Positions 18,551 to 26,730 of a stretch of DNA of 64,000 nt are shown piece by piece. The translations under genes and the position numbers were made by a program. The notes beneath the pieces were generated by a model that searched no databases, was not told the origin of the DNA, and saw only the letters and a program-made list of their open reading frames with translations. Source of the stretch: Bradyrhizobium liaoningense (GTDB taxonomy: Bacteria; Pseudomonadota; Alphaproteobacteria; Rhizobiales; Xanthobacteraceae); assembly GCF_018130825.1 (NCBI RefSeq), contig NZ_JAFCJS010000002.1, forward strand, positions 1 through 64,000. The letters run 5' to 3'. Numbering within the stretch: position 1 is the first letter of the stretch; each line of letters starts with the position of its first letter.

Positions 18551-19015
18551 TCAGCGATAGTGGAGGGCGATCAGCTCGGCGACGCAGGCTGGCTTCGTGC
18601 CGCCTTCGATCTCGATCACGAGGTGATAGTTGACGCGCAGCCCGTCCGGCGGCACGTCCTCGGCTTCGGCGACGGTGACGCGGCCGCGCAGCTTCGAGCC
18701 TGCCGGCACCGGCGCCAGATATCTGATCCGGTCGGCGCCGTAGTTCAGCGTGTTGCGCAGGCCCTTCAGGCCGATCACCGAACGGATGAAGAGGGGCGCG
18801 AGCGCCAGCGACAGCAGGCCGTGGGCGATGGTCTTGCCGCCGGGCATCTCCTTGGTCGCGCGCTCCTGGTCGACATGGATCCACTGCTCGTCGCAGGTCG
18901 CCTCCGCGAATTGGTTGATGCGCTGCTGCGACATCTCGACCCATTCGCTGACGCCGATCTCGGTGCCGACGGCGGATTTGATGTCGTTGAAATCGCTGAA
19001 GACGCGCATGGTCAC
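18551..19015 (-). CDS. MaoC-family (R)-specific enoyl-CoA hydratase/dehydratase
   Basis: This 154-residue hot-dog-fold protein carries the MaoC hydratase signature: an Asp with FAEATCDEQWIHVD followed by the conserved IAHGLLSLAL. Such enzymes hydrate trans-enoyl-CoA to (R)-3-hydroxyacyl-CoA and often feed polyhydroxyalkanoate synthesis. It is the last gene of an operon with both CoA-transferase subunits, four bases downstream, which suggests handling of short acyl-CoAs. It is probably under the same low-oxygen control. Confidence 0.9.
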   Translation of the reverse strand: MTMRVFSDFNDIKSAVGTEIGVSEWVEMSQQRINQFAEATCDEQWIHVDQERATKEMPGGKTIAHGLLSLALAPLFIRSVIGLKGLRNTLNYGADRIRYLAPVPAGSKLRGRVTVAEAEDVPPDGLRVNYHLVIEIEGGTKPACVAELIALHYR

Positions 19016-19019
19016 CCCG

Positions 19020-19670
19020 TCAGATCTTCATTTCCGGGACAGTGTCGGGAATGGCGAGCTCGGCCTCCGTCACCGCCAGGATCTCGCCGATGCTGATGCC
19101 GGGTGCTGTTTCCAGCAGCGTCGCCTTGCCGTCGGGAAAGCCGATCACGGCCATGTCGGTGACGACGAGGTTCACCGGCCGCGCCGAGGTCAGCGGCAGC
19201 GTGCATTTGGCAACGATCTTCGACTTGCCTTTGGCCGCGTGCTGCATGGCGACGATGACGCGCTTGGCACCGCTGACGAGGTCCATCGCGCCGCCCATGC
19301 CTGGAACCATCTTGCCGGGGATCATCCAGTTGGCGAGCAGGCCGTGCGCGTCGACCTGAAGGCCGCCGAGCACGGTGACGTCGACATGACCGCCGCGGAT
19401 CAGGCCGAACGACATCGCGCTGTCGAAGGTCGAGGCGCCCGGAAGCGCGCTGATCGGCCGGCCGCCGGCGTCGGTGAGCAGGGGATGCGCCATTCCCTGC
19501 TCCGGTATCGGCCCGGTGCCGATCAGCCCGTTCTCGGACTGGAAGAAGACCTTGAGATCGGACGGAACGTAGTTCGCGACCAGCGTAGGGATGCCGATGC
19601 CGAGATTGACGAGATTGCCTTGGCGGAGCTCCTTGGCGACGCGCCGCGCGATGATGATCTGCGGATCCAT
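19020..19670 (-). CDS. 3-oxoacid CoA-transferase-type subunit B
   Basis: This is the beta subunit of a class I CoA-transferase, about 216 residues. SENGLIG contains the catalytic Glu that forms the CoA thioester, and the glycine-rich GIGIPTLVANYV lies near the N-terminus. I prefer the ATG giving MDPQIIIA because it follows the alpha-subunit stop by four bases; the longer alternative begins with TTG inside that gene. With subunit A it moves CoA between acyl groups such as succinate, acetoacetate or acetate. The exact substrate is not determinable. Confidence 0.92.
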   Translation of the reverse strand: MDPQIIIARRVAKELRQGNLVNLGIGIPTLVANYVPSDLKVFFQSENGLIGTGPIPEQGMAHPLLTDAGGRPISALPGASTFDSAMSFGLIRGGHVDVTVLGGLQVDAHGLLANWMIPGKMVPGMGGAMDLVSGAKRVIVAMQHAAKGKSKIVAKCTLPLTSARPVNLVVTDMAVIGFPDGKATLLETAPGISIGEILAVTEAELAIPDTVPEMKI

Positions 19671-19674
19671 GGGG

Positions 19675-20322
19675 TCACCCGTTCGCAATGATGTAGTCGA
19701 CCAGCGGCGCCGGCGTGACGACGTGATCGGGTGCGATGACGCCGACGGGCACGATGTTCTCGGCTGCGACGATGACCGTGTCGGCCGCCATGGCCATGAT
19801 CGGATTGAAATTGCGCGCAGTCAGCGCGTAGGCGAGGTTGCCGAGATAGTCGGCGAGGAAGGCGTGGATCAGCGCGAACTGCGCGCGGATGGCGGTCTCG
19901 AGCAGAAACGGCTTGCCGTCGACCTCGATCTGGCGCTTGCCCTCCGCAACGAGGGTGCCGACGCCGGTCGGCGTCAGCACGCCGCCCAATCCGCATCCGC
20001 CCGCCCTGATGCGCTCGACGAAGGTGCCTTGCGGCACCAGATCGACCGAGATCTGGTTGCCAAGCATCTGCTGCTGGACCTTCGGATTGAGGCCGATATG
20101 CGTCGCGGTCAGCTTCGAGACCGCCGTCGCATCGAACAGCTTGCCGACGCCCTTGCCGGGGATGGCTGCGTCGTTGCAGATCAGGGACAGGCCTGTCTTG
20201 TTCTGCCGGACGAGCTCATCCAGCAGACGTTCCGGTGTCCCGACGCCCATGAACCCGCCGACCATGACGCTCGCGCCGGACGGGATCATCGCAACGGCTT
20301 CTTCGACGGAAACGGCCTTCAT
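19675..20322 (-). CDS. 3-oxoacid CoA-transferase-type subunit A
   Basis: This 215-residue alpha subunit of a class I CoA-transferase has the family block GASVMVGGFMGVGTPERLL near the N-terminus and the GGVLTPTGVGT region that binds CoA. It is the first gene of an operon with subunit B and a MaoC hydratase. A perfect TTGATCTGCGTCAA box is centred about 76 bases ahead of the start, so FixK/FNR-type activation is likely. The three proteins could recycle acyl-CoAs during anoxic carbon-store turnover. Confidence 0.92.
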   Translation of the reverse strand: MKAVSVEEAVAMIPSGASVMVGGFMGVGTPERLLDELVRQNKTGLSLICNDAAIPGKGVGKLFDATAVSKLTATHIGLNPKVQQQMLGNQISVDLVPQGTFVERIRAGGCGLGGVLTPTGVGTLVAEGKRQIEVDGKPFLLETAIRAQFALIHAFLADYLGNLAYALTARNFNPIMAMAADTVIVAAENIVPVGVIAPDHVVTPAPLVDYIIANG

Positions 20323-20391
20323 GGTCGGACCTCCGGTCGGCAGGCACAGTTGAATTGCGGATCGATGTTGGAGCCGGGCGGTGTCGCGGCG

Positions 20392-20405
20392 TTGATCTGC
20401 GTCAA
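20392..20405 (-). promoter_or_regulatory. FixK/FNR-type box TTGATCTGCGTCAA
   Basis: This perfect TTGA-N6-TCAA dyad lies in the gap between a hypothetical gene and the CoA-transferase operon. At -41.5 it would give a leader of about 35 bases for subunit A on the minus strand. Confidence 0.78.
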
Positions 20406-20415
20406 GGCCGCAGGC

Positions 20416-21012
20416 TCATTGCTGCGGGACGACGCCGATGCTTTCCAGCGTCTCGTTCCAGAGTCTGCGCACCTCGGCATGCCGCCGATCGAGCGCAGTG
20501 CTGACGGCGTCCCGGAAAGGAACGAGGTCCGGTCCCTTCAGGAACAGGATCTGCGCCTGCAGCAACCGGCCGCTCTCGAACTCGATGCGGCGCAGCGCCG
20601 CCACGAAGGGATCGCTGGCTTTGGCATCCGTCGGCAGCAGGGCCGCGGGCCGGATCCCGGCGTGAACGGCATGCGCGAGGGTCGCAAGCTGGACCGCCTG
20701 CGCGCGGGCGTGATCGGCGATGCCTTCGATCGGGGCCGGCAGCCAGGCCATCTCCCACGACGCGGCCATGGGCCCCAGCGCGAGGTCCGGGACCCAGGCG
20801 GTCGCACGCATCAGAAGCGAAACGATCTCGCTCTCGCGATAGAGCTGGGCGTTCAGCTCGGCCTGCCAGGCCGCGTCGAACTTCGCGGGAAGGGCGAGCG
20901 CGAATTGCCGCGCCAGCGCACCATGGGCGGAGAGCAGGAATGCGGAGACCCGCGACTGCTGACGCGGCGGGACGCGGCCGTCGGCTTCCAGCGGTCCGAG
21001 AAAGGCGCTCAT
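20416..21012 (-). CDS. Hypothetical protein coupled to an alpha/beta hydrolase
   Basis: This 198-residue, mostly helical, alanine-rich soluble protein has no signal peptide. Visible conserved-looking parts are a FALALPAKFDAAWQAELN helix and a C-terminal helix ending LWNETLESIGV. Its ATG overlaps the stop of the upstream hydrolase (ATGA), so they act together. I do not recognise the family. A helical partner of a polymer-related hydrolase (phasin-like) is one idea, with no direct support. Confidence 0.75.
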   Translation of the reverse strand: MSAFLGPLEADGRVPPRQQSRVSAFLLSAHGALARQFALALPAKFDAAWQAELNAQLYRESEIVSLLMRATAWVPDLALGPMAASWEMAWLPAPIEGIADHARAQAVQLATLAHAVHAGIRPAALLPTDAKASDPFVAALRRIEFESGRLLQAQILFLKGPDLVPFRDAVSTALDRRHAEVRRLWNETLESIGVVPQQ

Positions 21013-21944
21013 GTTGCCGCCCTCTGCACCGGGATCGCGCGCAGATGGTCATACCCGTCCGGAAACGGCGAAAAGTCTCCGCCGGCCTCTTCCGGCGCGA
21101 TCAAGACCTGCTTGTTGCCCCGCCAGCGGCCGGCCATGACGTCATCGGCGAAGCGCGCCAGCAGATCGGCGGTGAGGGCCGCCTTTTCGAGCGTGAAGGC
21201 GTGATAGGCCTTCGGGATGATGACGAGGGCGCAGTCGGGAATCTCGACCCGCAGGGTCTCGTGCAACGCGCGTGGCGTGAGGAAGTCGAACTCGCCGTTC
21301 AGGATCATGGTCGGGACAGTGATGGCGGAGAGCTGCGGCGTCAGCGGCTTGAAGTCGAGAAAGGACTCCATCAGGTTCTGGAGGGCGTAGACGTCGTTCA
21401 CCAGCCAGCCCTGCCGCTTCACGCTGTCGAGCTTGTCCAGCAGCGGCTTCAGCCATTGATCCGAAAGGTTCATCGGCAGCAACAGATCCTGGAGATAGCT
21501 GGTGCCGCCGAGGATGAGGCCGGTGCGCAAGGCATTGCCGATCAGCAGCAGTTGCGGTGAAAGCTCCGCAAAGCAGCTCATCGGCACGAGCCCCGACAGC
21601 CGTGCGCCGTGCTCGATGGCATAGCGCAGCGCGATCAGCCCGCCGAAGCTGATGCCGCCGAGGAAGACCGGGCCGTCGCCGAGTTCGCCGATCAGGCGAT
21701 GCAGCACGGCGACGTGGTCGTCCTGGTTAATGAACAGCGCGGGCTTGTCGGAGGCGCCCTGGCCGAGCAGATCGAATGTCGCGACGCGAAACCGCCGCGC
21801 GATCAGTGCGTCGCGATAAGCGCCCCAGAGCTCGGAATATTGCGTGAGACCGTTAACCAGCACATAGGCCGGCGCATCCGCCGGTCCGTCGAGCTCATAG
21901 CGGATCCGATATGAGCCGAGATTGAGGAAGGGCATTGCGGGCAC
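21009..21944 (-). CDS. Alpha/beta-fold hydrolase
   Basis: This 311-residue cytoplasmic hydrolase has strand-turn YVLVNGLTQYSELWG, the DLLGQGASDKP loop and a nucleophile elbow GGISFGG with Ser99. The acidic residue is probably in GEFDFLTP, and the catalytic His in AYHAFTLE. A start three codons later is also possible. It is co-transcribed with the following hypothetical gene. The divergent exported hydrolase shares the intergenic region with a FixK-type box that could act on both sides. The ester or thioester substrate is unknown. Confidence 0.88.
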   Translation of the reverse strand: MPAMPFLNLGSYRIRYELDGPADAPAYVLVNGLTQYSELWGAYRDALIARRFRVATFDLLGQGASDKPALFINQDDHVAVLHRLIGELGDGPVFLGGISFGGLIALRYAIEHGARLSGLVPMSCFAELSPQLLLIGNALRTGLILGGTSYLQDLLLPMNLSDQWLKPLLDKLDSVKRQGWLVNDVYALQNLMESFLDFKPLTPQLSAITVPTMILNGEFDFLTPRALHETLRVEIPDCALVIIPKAYHAFTLEKAALTADLLARFADDVMAGRWRGNKQVLIAPEEAGGDFSPFPDGYDHLRAIPVQRAAT

Positions 21945-21993
21945 CGGCCAGGTGGTGATGGCCGCGATCCTCGACGCCGGCGCGAGGATTCCA

Positions 21994-22007
21994 TTGAGCT
22001 AAATCAA
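21994..22007 (+). promoter_or_regulatory. FixK/FNR-type box TTGAGCTAAATCAA between divergent hydrolases
   Basis: This perfect TTGA-N6-TCAA dyad is centred about 66 bases before the plus-strand exported hydrolase and 57 bases before the minus-strand hydrolase. The spacing fits activation of the plus-strand gene best, but divergent control is possible because the site is symmetric. Confidence 0.78.
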
Positions 22008-22066
22008 ACCTCCCAGGGGCACCCAACCTAGCGTGCGGTCAAAACACCGCCAGGAGGGAGGTCGCC

Positions 22067-24574
22067 ATGACCGGGAGAAACGCGCTGCAGCGTTGCATCG
22101 TCAGCATGATCTTGTTGCTGGTTGGCACCGCGCTTGCGGTGGCGCAACCGTTCACGCGCCGCTCGTCGCAGATGCAGCATGACGGTCTCAAGAAGACCTA
22201 CGAGATCGCGAATTTCCGCCTCGGCGGAAAGTACGACCTGGCCGATCCCTCGAAATGGGAGAATGGCGGCGAGGGCGGCGTGACGCTGGAATCGCTTGGC
22301 GGCGGCAAGCTGCGCACCGGCTACATCACGATCGGCAACGCGCGGCGCAATGCCGCCGGCGAGATCACCAATGCCGTCGTGATCAACTCCTATTATTCCG
22401 GCGACTCCACCGACATGTACGAGCAGTGGGTCAAAGGCGCCGCCCTGTCAGGCGGCGTCCCGGTCATCGGCCCGGGCCGGCCGATCGACACCGACCGCTA
22501 TTACGTCATCATGGTCGATCCGCTCGGCACCTGGGGTGCAAGCAAGCCGTCCGACGGTCTCGGCATCAAGTTCCCGCAGTACAGCTACTACGACATGGTG
22601 CAGGCGAACTATCGCCTGCTGCGCGACGAGCTGAAGGTCGCGCGCGTCGCGCTGGTCACCGGCGTCTCCATGGGTGGCACCCAGACCTATGTCTGGGGTG
22701 TCATGCATCCCGAATATATCGGCGCGTTGATGCCGATCGGCGGCACCACGCAGTCCGATGGCGAGGATCCCGTCGGCAACTGGACGTTCCAGATGATGAC
22801 GGCCGCGATCCAGGGCGATCCGGTCTGGCAGGCGACCAAGGGCGACTATTACAAGCTGCCCAAGGAGAAGCACCCGGTGCCGGGCGTGGCCTTCGGCTGG
22901 TCGATCCTCGGCATGACCGGCTATGACTTCGCCTTCCGCACCACCCAGAACTGGGCGGCCGTTCAGCCCGAAATCTTCTACTGGGATCCGCCGAACGAGA
23001 AGGCCGGGTTGAACGTCATCAACCGCGCCAAGCTCTATGACGCGGTCGATCTCGTCTGGCGCAACCGGGTGGGCGAGACGCACAACGTCAATCCCTATCT
23101 CGGCCGCATCCAGGCCCGCACGCTGGTGATGCACATCACCAACGATCTCTGGCTCAACTTCAAGCTCGCCCAGAAAGCCGTCGATCGCGTGCCCGGCGCG
23201 GATCTGATCGCCGAGGAAAGCCCGGTCGCCCATTACGGCGTGTTCCCGCTGATCAACAATCGAAAGAACGATCCGAAGTTCGTCTCCTTCATGGACGACG
23301 TCGCGAGCCTCGATCGCGCGCAGAAATTCGTCGACAAGAATTACCGCGTGGCCGACGTCGCCCAGAACATCGATCCGAAGAAGTCGTTCTGGAAGGCGTA
23401 TGTGACCTATCCCTATCCGGTCAAGTTCGGCAACGCCAAGGACAAGAGCGGCAATTCCTGGGAAATCGGTTACATGGATGAATATGCCGGCACCGACAAG
23501 GATCCGAAGGTGCTCGTCATCATCCACGGCAAGGGCGCCTTCGGCGGGCACTACGGCAACGTCATGCAGTATGCGCTGCGCAGCGGCCTGCGCGTGATCG
23601 TGCCGGACCTGCCGCATTACGGCATGTCCGGGCCCGGCAATCTCGACAAGAGCCCGGCGCGGACCATGCAGGACATGCGCGAGGTGATCTACGACCTCGT
23701 CGTCAACCAGCTCGGCGTCAAGAAGGCCTACTACCTCGGCCACTCGCTCGGCGGCCAGTTCGTGGTGGGCTACGCGCTGACCTGGCCGGACGCGGTGCAG
23801 GGCCTCGCCCTGGAAGCACCCTCCGGCCTCGAGGAATATCCGCGCGAGATCACCATCGCCAAGGACAAGAAGGCGCCTCTCTTCGCCGACGGCCTCGGCC
23901 GGGATTTCGACAAATGGAAGCAGGTCTGGGATCAGACCGGCATTCTCGCGGCGGAGAAGGCGCGCGACGAGCAGAACATCCGCGACTTCTTCTATTTCAA
24001 GAAGCGTGATCCGAACACCGGCACGGTGTCGGCGGCCAAGAGCGGGTACTTCTTCAGCGACAGCGAATATGCCCGCCTGCACACCGAGCAGCGCGTCGGC
24101 CTCACCAAGGGCAACCCGAAGGAGCTCGAGCAATGGTGCAACGTCTTCATCTTCGACATCTATACCATCGGAGCGGAGCTTCAGCAGGATGATCCGAAGA
24201 ATCTCTATGAGCGCGTCATCCAGATCAAGGCGCCGATATTCCTGTCATTCGGCGACAAGGAGCCGTTCATCCCGACGCCCGCCTTCAACGGGCTGACGGA
24301 TCTCGGGCGCGACGTCATCACGCCGTTCATGTCGCGGATGACCAATGCCGGCAACCGGCCGATCCTCAAGATCTATCCGGAGACCGGACATTTCATCCAT
24401 ACGGATAACCCGGTCGAGTTCTCTGTCGACGTGGTGGACTTCGTCACCAAGGGAACGGTCGATACGTCGTCGCCGCTCGGCACCGATCGCATGATCAGGG
24501 GCGCGGTGGCATCGGCGCTGCCGGTGGCGCCAACGCCTCCCGGTGCGGCACCGACGGCGGGTCTCAACAAATAG
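22067..24574 (+). CDS. Exported tandem alpha/beta-hydrolase fusion
   Basis: The protein has 835 residues and two hydrolase domains. After a signal peptide (hydrophobic SMILLLVGTALAVA, cleavage likely before QPF), domain 1 (about 60-400) resembles the MetX/homoserine acetyltransferase group with elbow GVSMGG, Ser201. Domain 2 (about 470-800) is a classic hydrolase: IHGKGAFGG oxyanion region, elbow GHSLGG with Ser560, and catalytic His in ETGHFIH. Such a double unit, secreted and behind a FixK-type box, is unusual. It may hydrolyse an ester polymer or oligomer in the periplasm under low oxygen. A third hydrolase gene follows nine bases later. Confidence 0.88.
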   Translation: MTGRNALQRCIVSMILLLVGTALAVAQPFTRRSSQMQHDGLKKTYEIANFRLGGKYDLADPSKWENGGEGGVTLESLGGGKLRTGYITIGNARRNAAGEITNAVVINSYYSGDSTDMYEQWVKGAALSGGVPVIGPGRPIDTDRYYVIMVDPLGTWGASKPSDGLGIKFPQYSYYDMVQANYRLLRDELKVARVALVTGVSMGGTQTYVWGVMHPEYIGALMPIGGTTQSDGEDPVGNWTFQMMTAAIQGDPVWQATKGDYYKLPKEKHPVPGVAFGWSILGMTGYDFAFRTTQNWAAVQPEIFYWDPPNEKAGLNVINRAKLYDAVDLVWRNRVGETHNVNPYLGRIQARTLVMHITNDLWLNFKLAQKAVDRVPGADLIAEESPVAHYGVFPLINNRKNDPKFVSFMDDVASLDRAQKFVDKNYRVADVAQNIDPKKSFWKAYVTYPYPVKFGNAKDKSGNSWEIGYMDEYAGTDKDPKVLVIIHGKGAFGGHYGNVMQYALRSGLRVIVPDLPHYGMSGPGNLDKSPARTMQDMREVIYDLVVNQLGVKKAYYLGHSLGGQFVVGYALTWPDAVQGLALEAPSGLEEYPREITIAKDKKAPLFADGLGRDFDKWKQVWDQTGILAAEKARDEQNIRDFFYFKKRDPNTGTVSAAKSGYFFSDSEYARLHTEQRVGLTKGNPKELEQWCNVFIFDIYTIGAELQQDDPKNLYERVIQIKAPIFLSFGDKEPFIPTPAFNGLTDLGRDVITPFMSRMTNAGNRPILKIYPETGHFIHTDNPVEFSVDVVDFVTKGTVDTSSPLGTDRMIRGAVASALPVAPTPPGAAPTAGLNK

Positions 24575-24583
24575 GACGTGCTG

Positions 24584-25459
24584 ATGCCACGGGTGCGGGC
24601 GGGCGAAGTCCAGCTTGGCTGGCGAGAGTGGGGAGAGGGCGACGTCACCGTCGTCTTCATCCACGGCAATCTCGCCAGCAAGGACTGGATCGAGCTCGCC
24701 GCGCCCCTGTTTCCAACGGGGCTGCGGGTCGTCGGCCTGGACTGGCGCGGGTGCGGTGACAGCGATCGGCCGAAGCCGAACGCGGACTATTCCAACTATT
24801 CCATGCAGCAGCACGCCGAGGACATGCTGGCGGCGCTCGACACGCTGGGCATCCGCCATTGCCATCTCGCGACGCATTCGACCGGCGGCATCATCGCTGC
24901 GCGCATGCTGCTGATGCAGCCGCAGCGTTTCGGGCGGGTGTTTGCGCTCGATCCGGTGACTCCGCTCGGCATGGCCTTCAATGCCGACCAGATCGGCCTG
25001 TTCCGCTCGATGATGATGAGCAAGGAGCTGACGCGGACGATCATGGCAACGGCGGCGTCCTCGCTGTTCGTGCCGGAAAGCATGGCGCCGAACGCCATCC
25101 CGCGCTTTCGCGAAGGGCTGGGCGAGATCGAGGCGCTGTTCGACCGCATCATCGACCAGACGTTTGGTGTCTCGGAAGGAATCTGGATCGGCACCCCCGT
25201 CAACCTCACGCGCGAGAAGGAAAGCCGCGAGCTCGAGCGCCGCATGCCGGAACTGCGGCATCCGCATTTGGTGCTGTGGGGTGAAAGGGACGGCTGGATT
25301 GCGCCGGACGATCTTCGCGCGATGGCCAAGGCGATGCCGGATTGCCGTCTCGTGATCGTGCCCGGCATCGGGCATTCGATGAATCTGGAGCGACCGGCTC
25401 TCTATGCCGGCTATTTCGGCGCCTGGTTCGGAGGCCTGCCGTCCAACTCCAGGTCCTGA
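24584..25459 (+). CDS. Alpha/beta-fold hydrolase
   Basis: This 291-residue cytoplasmic hydrolase uses an ATG preceded by AGGA seven bases upstream; a GTG two codons earlier is possible. It has FIHGNLASKDW, DWRGCGDSDRP, elbow THSTGG with Ser99, GERDGWIAP and the catalytic-His segment GIGHSMNLE. It lies directly downstream of the exported double hydrolase and is probably co-transcribed. It may act on products imported from the periplasm. The substrate is unknown. Confidence 0.9.
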   Translation: MPRVRAGEVQLGWREWGEGDVTVVFIHGNLASKDWIELAAPLFPTGLRVVGLDWRGCGDSDRPKPNADYSNYSMQQHAEDMLAALDTLGIRHCHLATHSTGGIIAARMLLMQPQRFGRVFALDPVTPLGMAFNADQIGLFRSMMMSKELTRTIMATAASSLFVPESMAPNAIPRFREGLGEIEALFDRIIDQTFGVSEGIWIGTPVNLTREKESRELERRMPELRHPHLVLWGERDGWIAPDDLRAMAKAMPDCRLVIVPGIGHSMNLERPALYAGYFGAWFGGLPSNSRS

Positions 25460-25493
25460 CTGATCCTACAACAAGGGCGCTCCTGGTGCCTTC

Positions 25494-26111
25494 TCATGAC
25501 GCCAGTGCAAGGCTTGCCATCATCAGGCCGATCGCCGCGATCCAGCCGCCGAGTGCGCGAACGGCGATGGTGCGCCAGGATGTTGCGCTATCCGGGTTCG
25601 TTCGCTTGAACACCGCGGTCAGCGCCATCGTCAGGGTGATGGCGGCGTAGCCGATGCACGTCAATCCTGCTGCAAACAGCAGCCGGTCGGTTTCGGGCGC
25701 GAGGTCGGCGCCATTCGCGGCACCCCTGATCACGGCGACCGCGAAGGCCATCGCGCAGAGCAGCACTGTGGGCACCTGCGCTGCGCCTGCGAGCAGCAGG
25801 CCGATCGCGAGCATCATTGCCGCGTCCGCCAGCTGTGTGGACGCCGCGCCGAAGACGTGCCCGAGGAGCAGACCGGCCAGCAGTCCTAGGGGAAACACGG
25901 CGATGAGCCAGCGCCCCTTGGCGGCTCCGAGCGTACCCGCCAGCACGCCGGTCGCGGTCCAGAGGACGACATCCTGGAGATCGGTGAGTGGATGCACCAC
26001 ACCCATGTAGAAATCGCCGAGGCGCGCCGCGACGATATGCGCCTCGGCGGCATTTCCGCCGGCGAGCAGCATCGCTGCGGCGATCAACAGGCGCGCGGAA
26101 TTCAGCTTCAT
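25494..26111 (-). CDS. HupE/UreJ-family membrane protein lacking the metal-binding histidines
   Basis: This 205-residue protein has a cleavable-looking N-terminus and several hydrophobic segments, of HupE/UreJ type. Where the neighbouring paralogue has HPVTGIDH this one has HPLTDLQD, and where that has FHGHAHGAE this one has VIRGAANGAD, so most of the presumed nickel ligands are gone. It may be a non-transporting partner subunit or handle something else. It is the last gene of a four-gene operon and overlaps the upstream gene by four bases. Confidence 0.85.
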   Translation of the reverse strand: MKLNSARLLIAAAMLLAGGNAAEAHIVAARLGDFYMGVVHPLTDLQDVVLWTATGVLAGTLGAAKGRWLIAVFPLGLLAGLLLGHVFGAASTQLADAAMMLAIGLLLAGAAQVPTVLLCAMAFAVAVIRGAANGADLAPETDRLLFAAGLTCIGYAAITLTMALTAVFKRTNPDSATSWRTIAVRALGGWIAAIGLMMASLALAS

Positions 26112-26713
26112 GCGAAGGCTCCGACGCCCTGCGCAAGGAAATAGCAGCCGATTGCCGCAATGCCGGCCCCAAGTCCCTGGATGAGGCGCTCGCCGGCGGG
26201 CCAGCGCGTCAACGTGCCGATCGCGATGCCGCAGAGGTGCAACAGGCCGGTGGCGGTGACGAAGCCGACGCCATAGGCGAGCGCATTCGCCGCGCGCGGA
26301 AGCTCGGCGCCGTGCGCATGACCGTGAAAGATCGCGAATACCGCGACGACGACAGCGGCCGCGGCAAAGGGCAGGCGCAGCCGGGCGGCAACGGCAACTC
26401 CCAGGATCACGGCGGAGACGGCAATCATCACCTCCGGCATCGGGAGCGGGACATGCAGCACACCCAGCACTCCGCCGATCGCCATGACGAGGGGGAATGT
26501 GATCGGCAGGATCCAGATGGCCGGCGCGCCGAGTTGCGCGCCCCAGATCCCGACCGCCACCATTGCGATCAGATGGTCGATGCCCGTGACCGGATGAAGC
26601 AGGCCGCTGAGAAGGCCGCCTGCCACGCCGGCCTGCTCATGCGCGAGCGCCGGTTGCATCAGTGCGAGTGAAACGATCGCAGTCGTGAGGCGGAGGGGAA
26701 GGCGCAAGGACAT
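26108..26713 (-). CDS. HupE/UreJ-type nickel/cobalt permease
   Basis: This 201-residue inner-membrane protein has a signal-like N-terminus and about six membrane segments. Both family metal motifs are intact: HPVTGIDH at residues 40-47 and FHGHAHGAE around 129-137. HupE proteins import Ni2+ for hydrogenase and UreJ for urease. I chose the start at MSLRLPL, which follows the upstream HupE-like gene by 17 bases. It belongs to an operon with a parvulin-like protein and two other HupE-type proteins. Confidence 0.9.
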   Translation of the reverse strand: MSLRLPLRLTTAIVSLALMQPALAHEQAGVAGGLLSGLLHPVTGIDHLIAMVAVGIWGAQLGAPAIWILPITFPLVMAIGGVLGVLHVPLPMPEVMIAVSAVILGVAVAARLRLPFAAAAVVVAVFAIFHGHAHGAELPRAANALAYGVGFVTATGLLHLCGIAIGTLTRWPAGERLIQGLGAGIAAIGCYFLAQGVGAFA

Positions 26714-26730
26714 TGTGTTGGGACTCTCGC

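Noticed and set aside
22123..22137. Perfect sigma-54-like TGGCAC-N5-TTGC
   Set aside because: It lies inside the signal-peptide coding part of the exported hydrolase, with no gene start at a suitable distance. Probably chance in GC-rich code.
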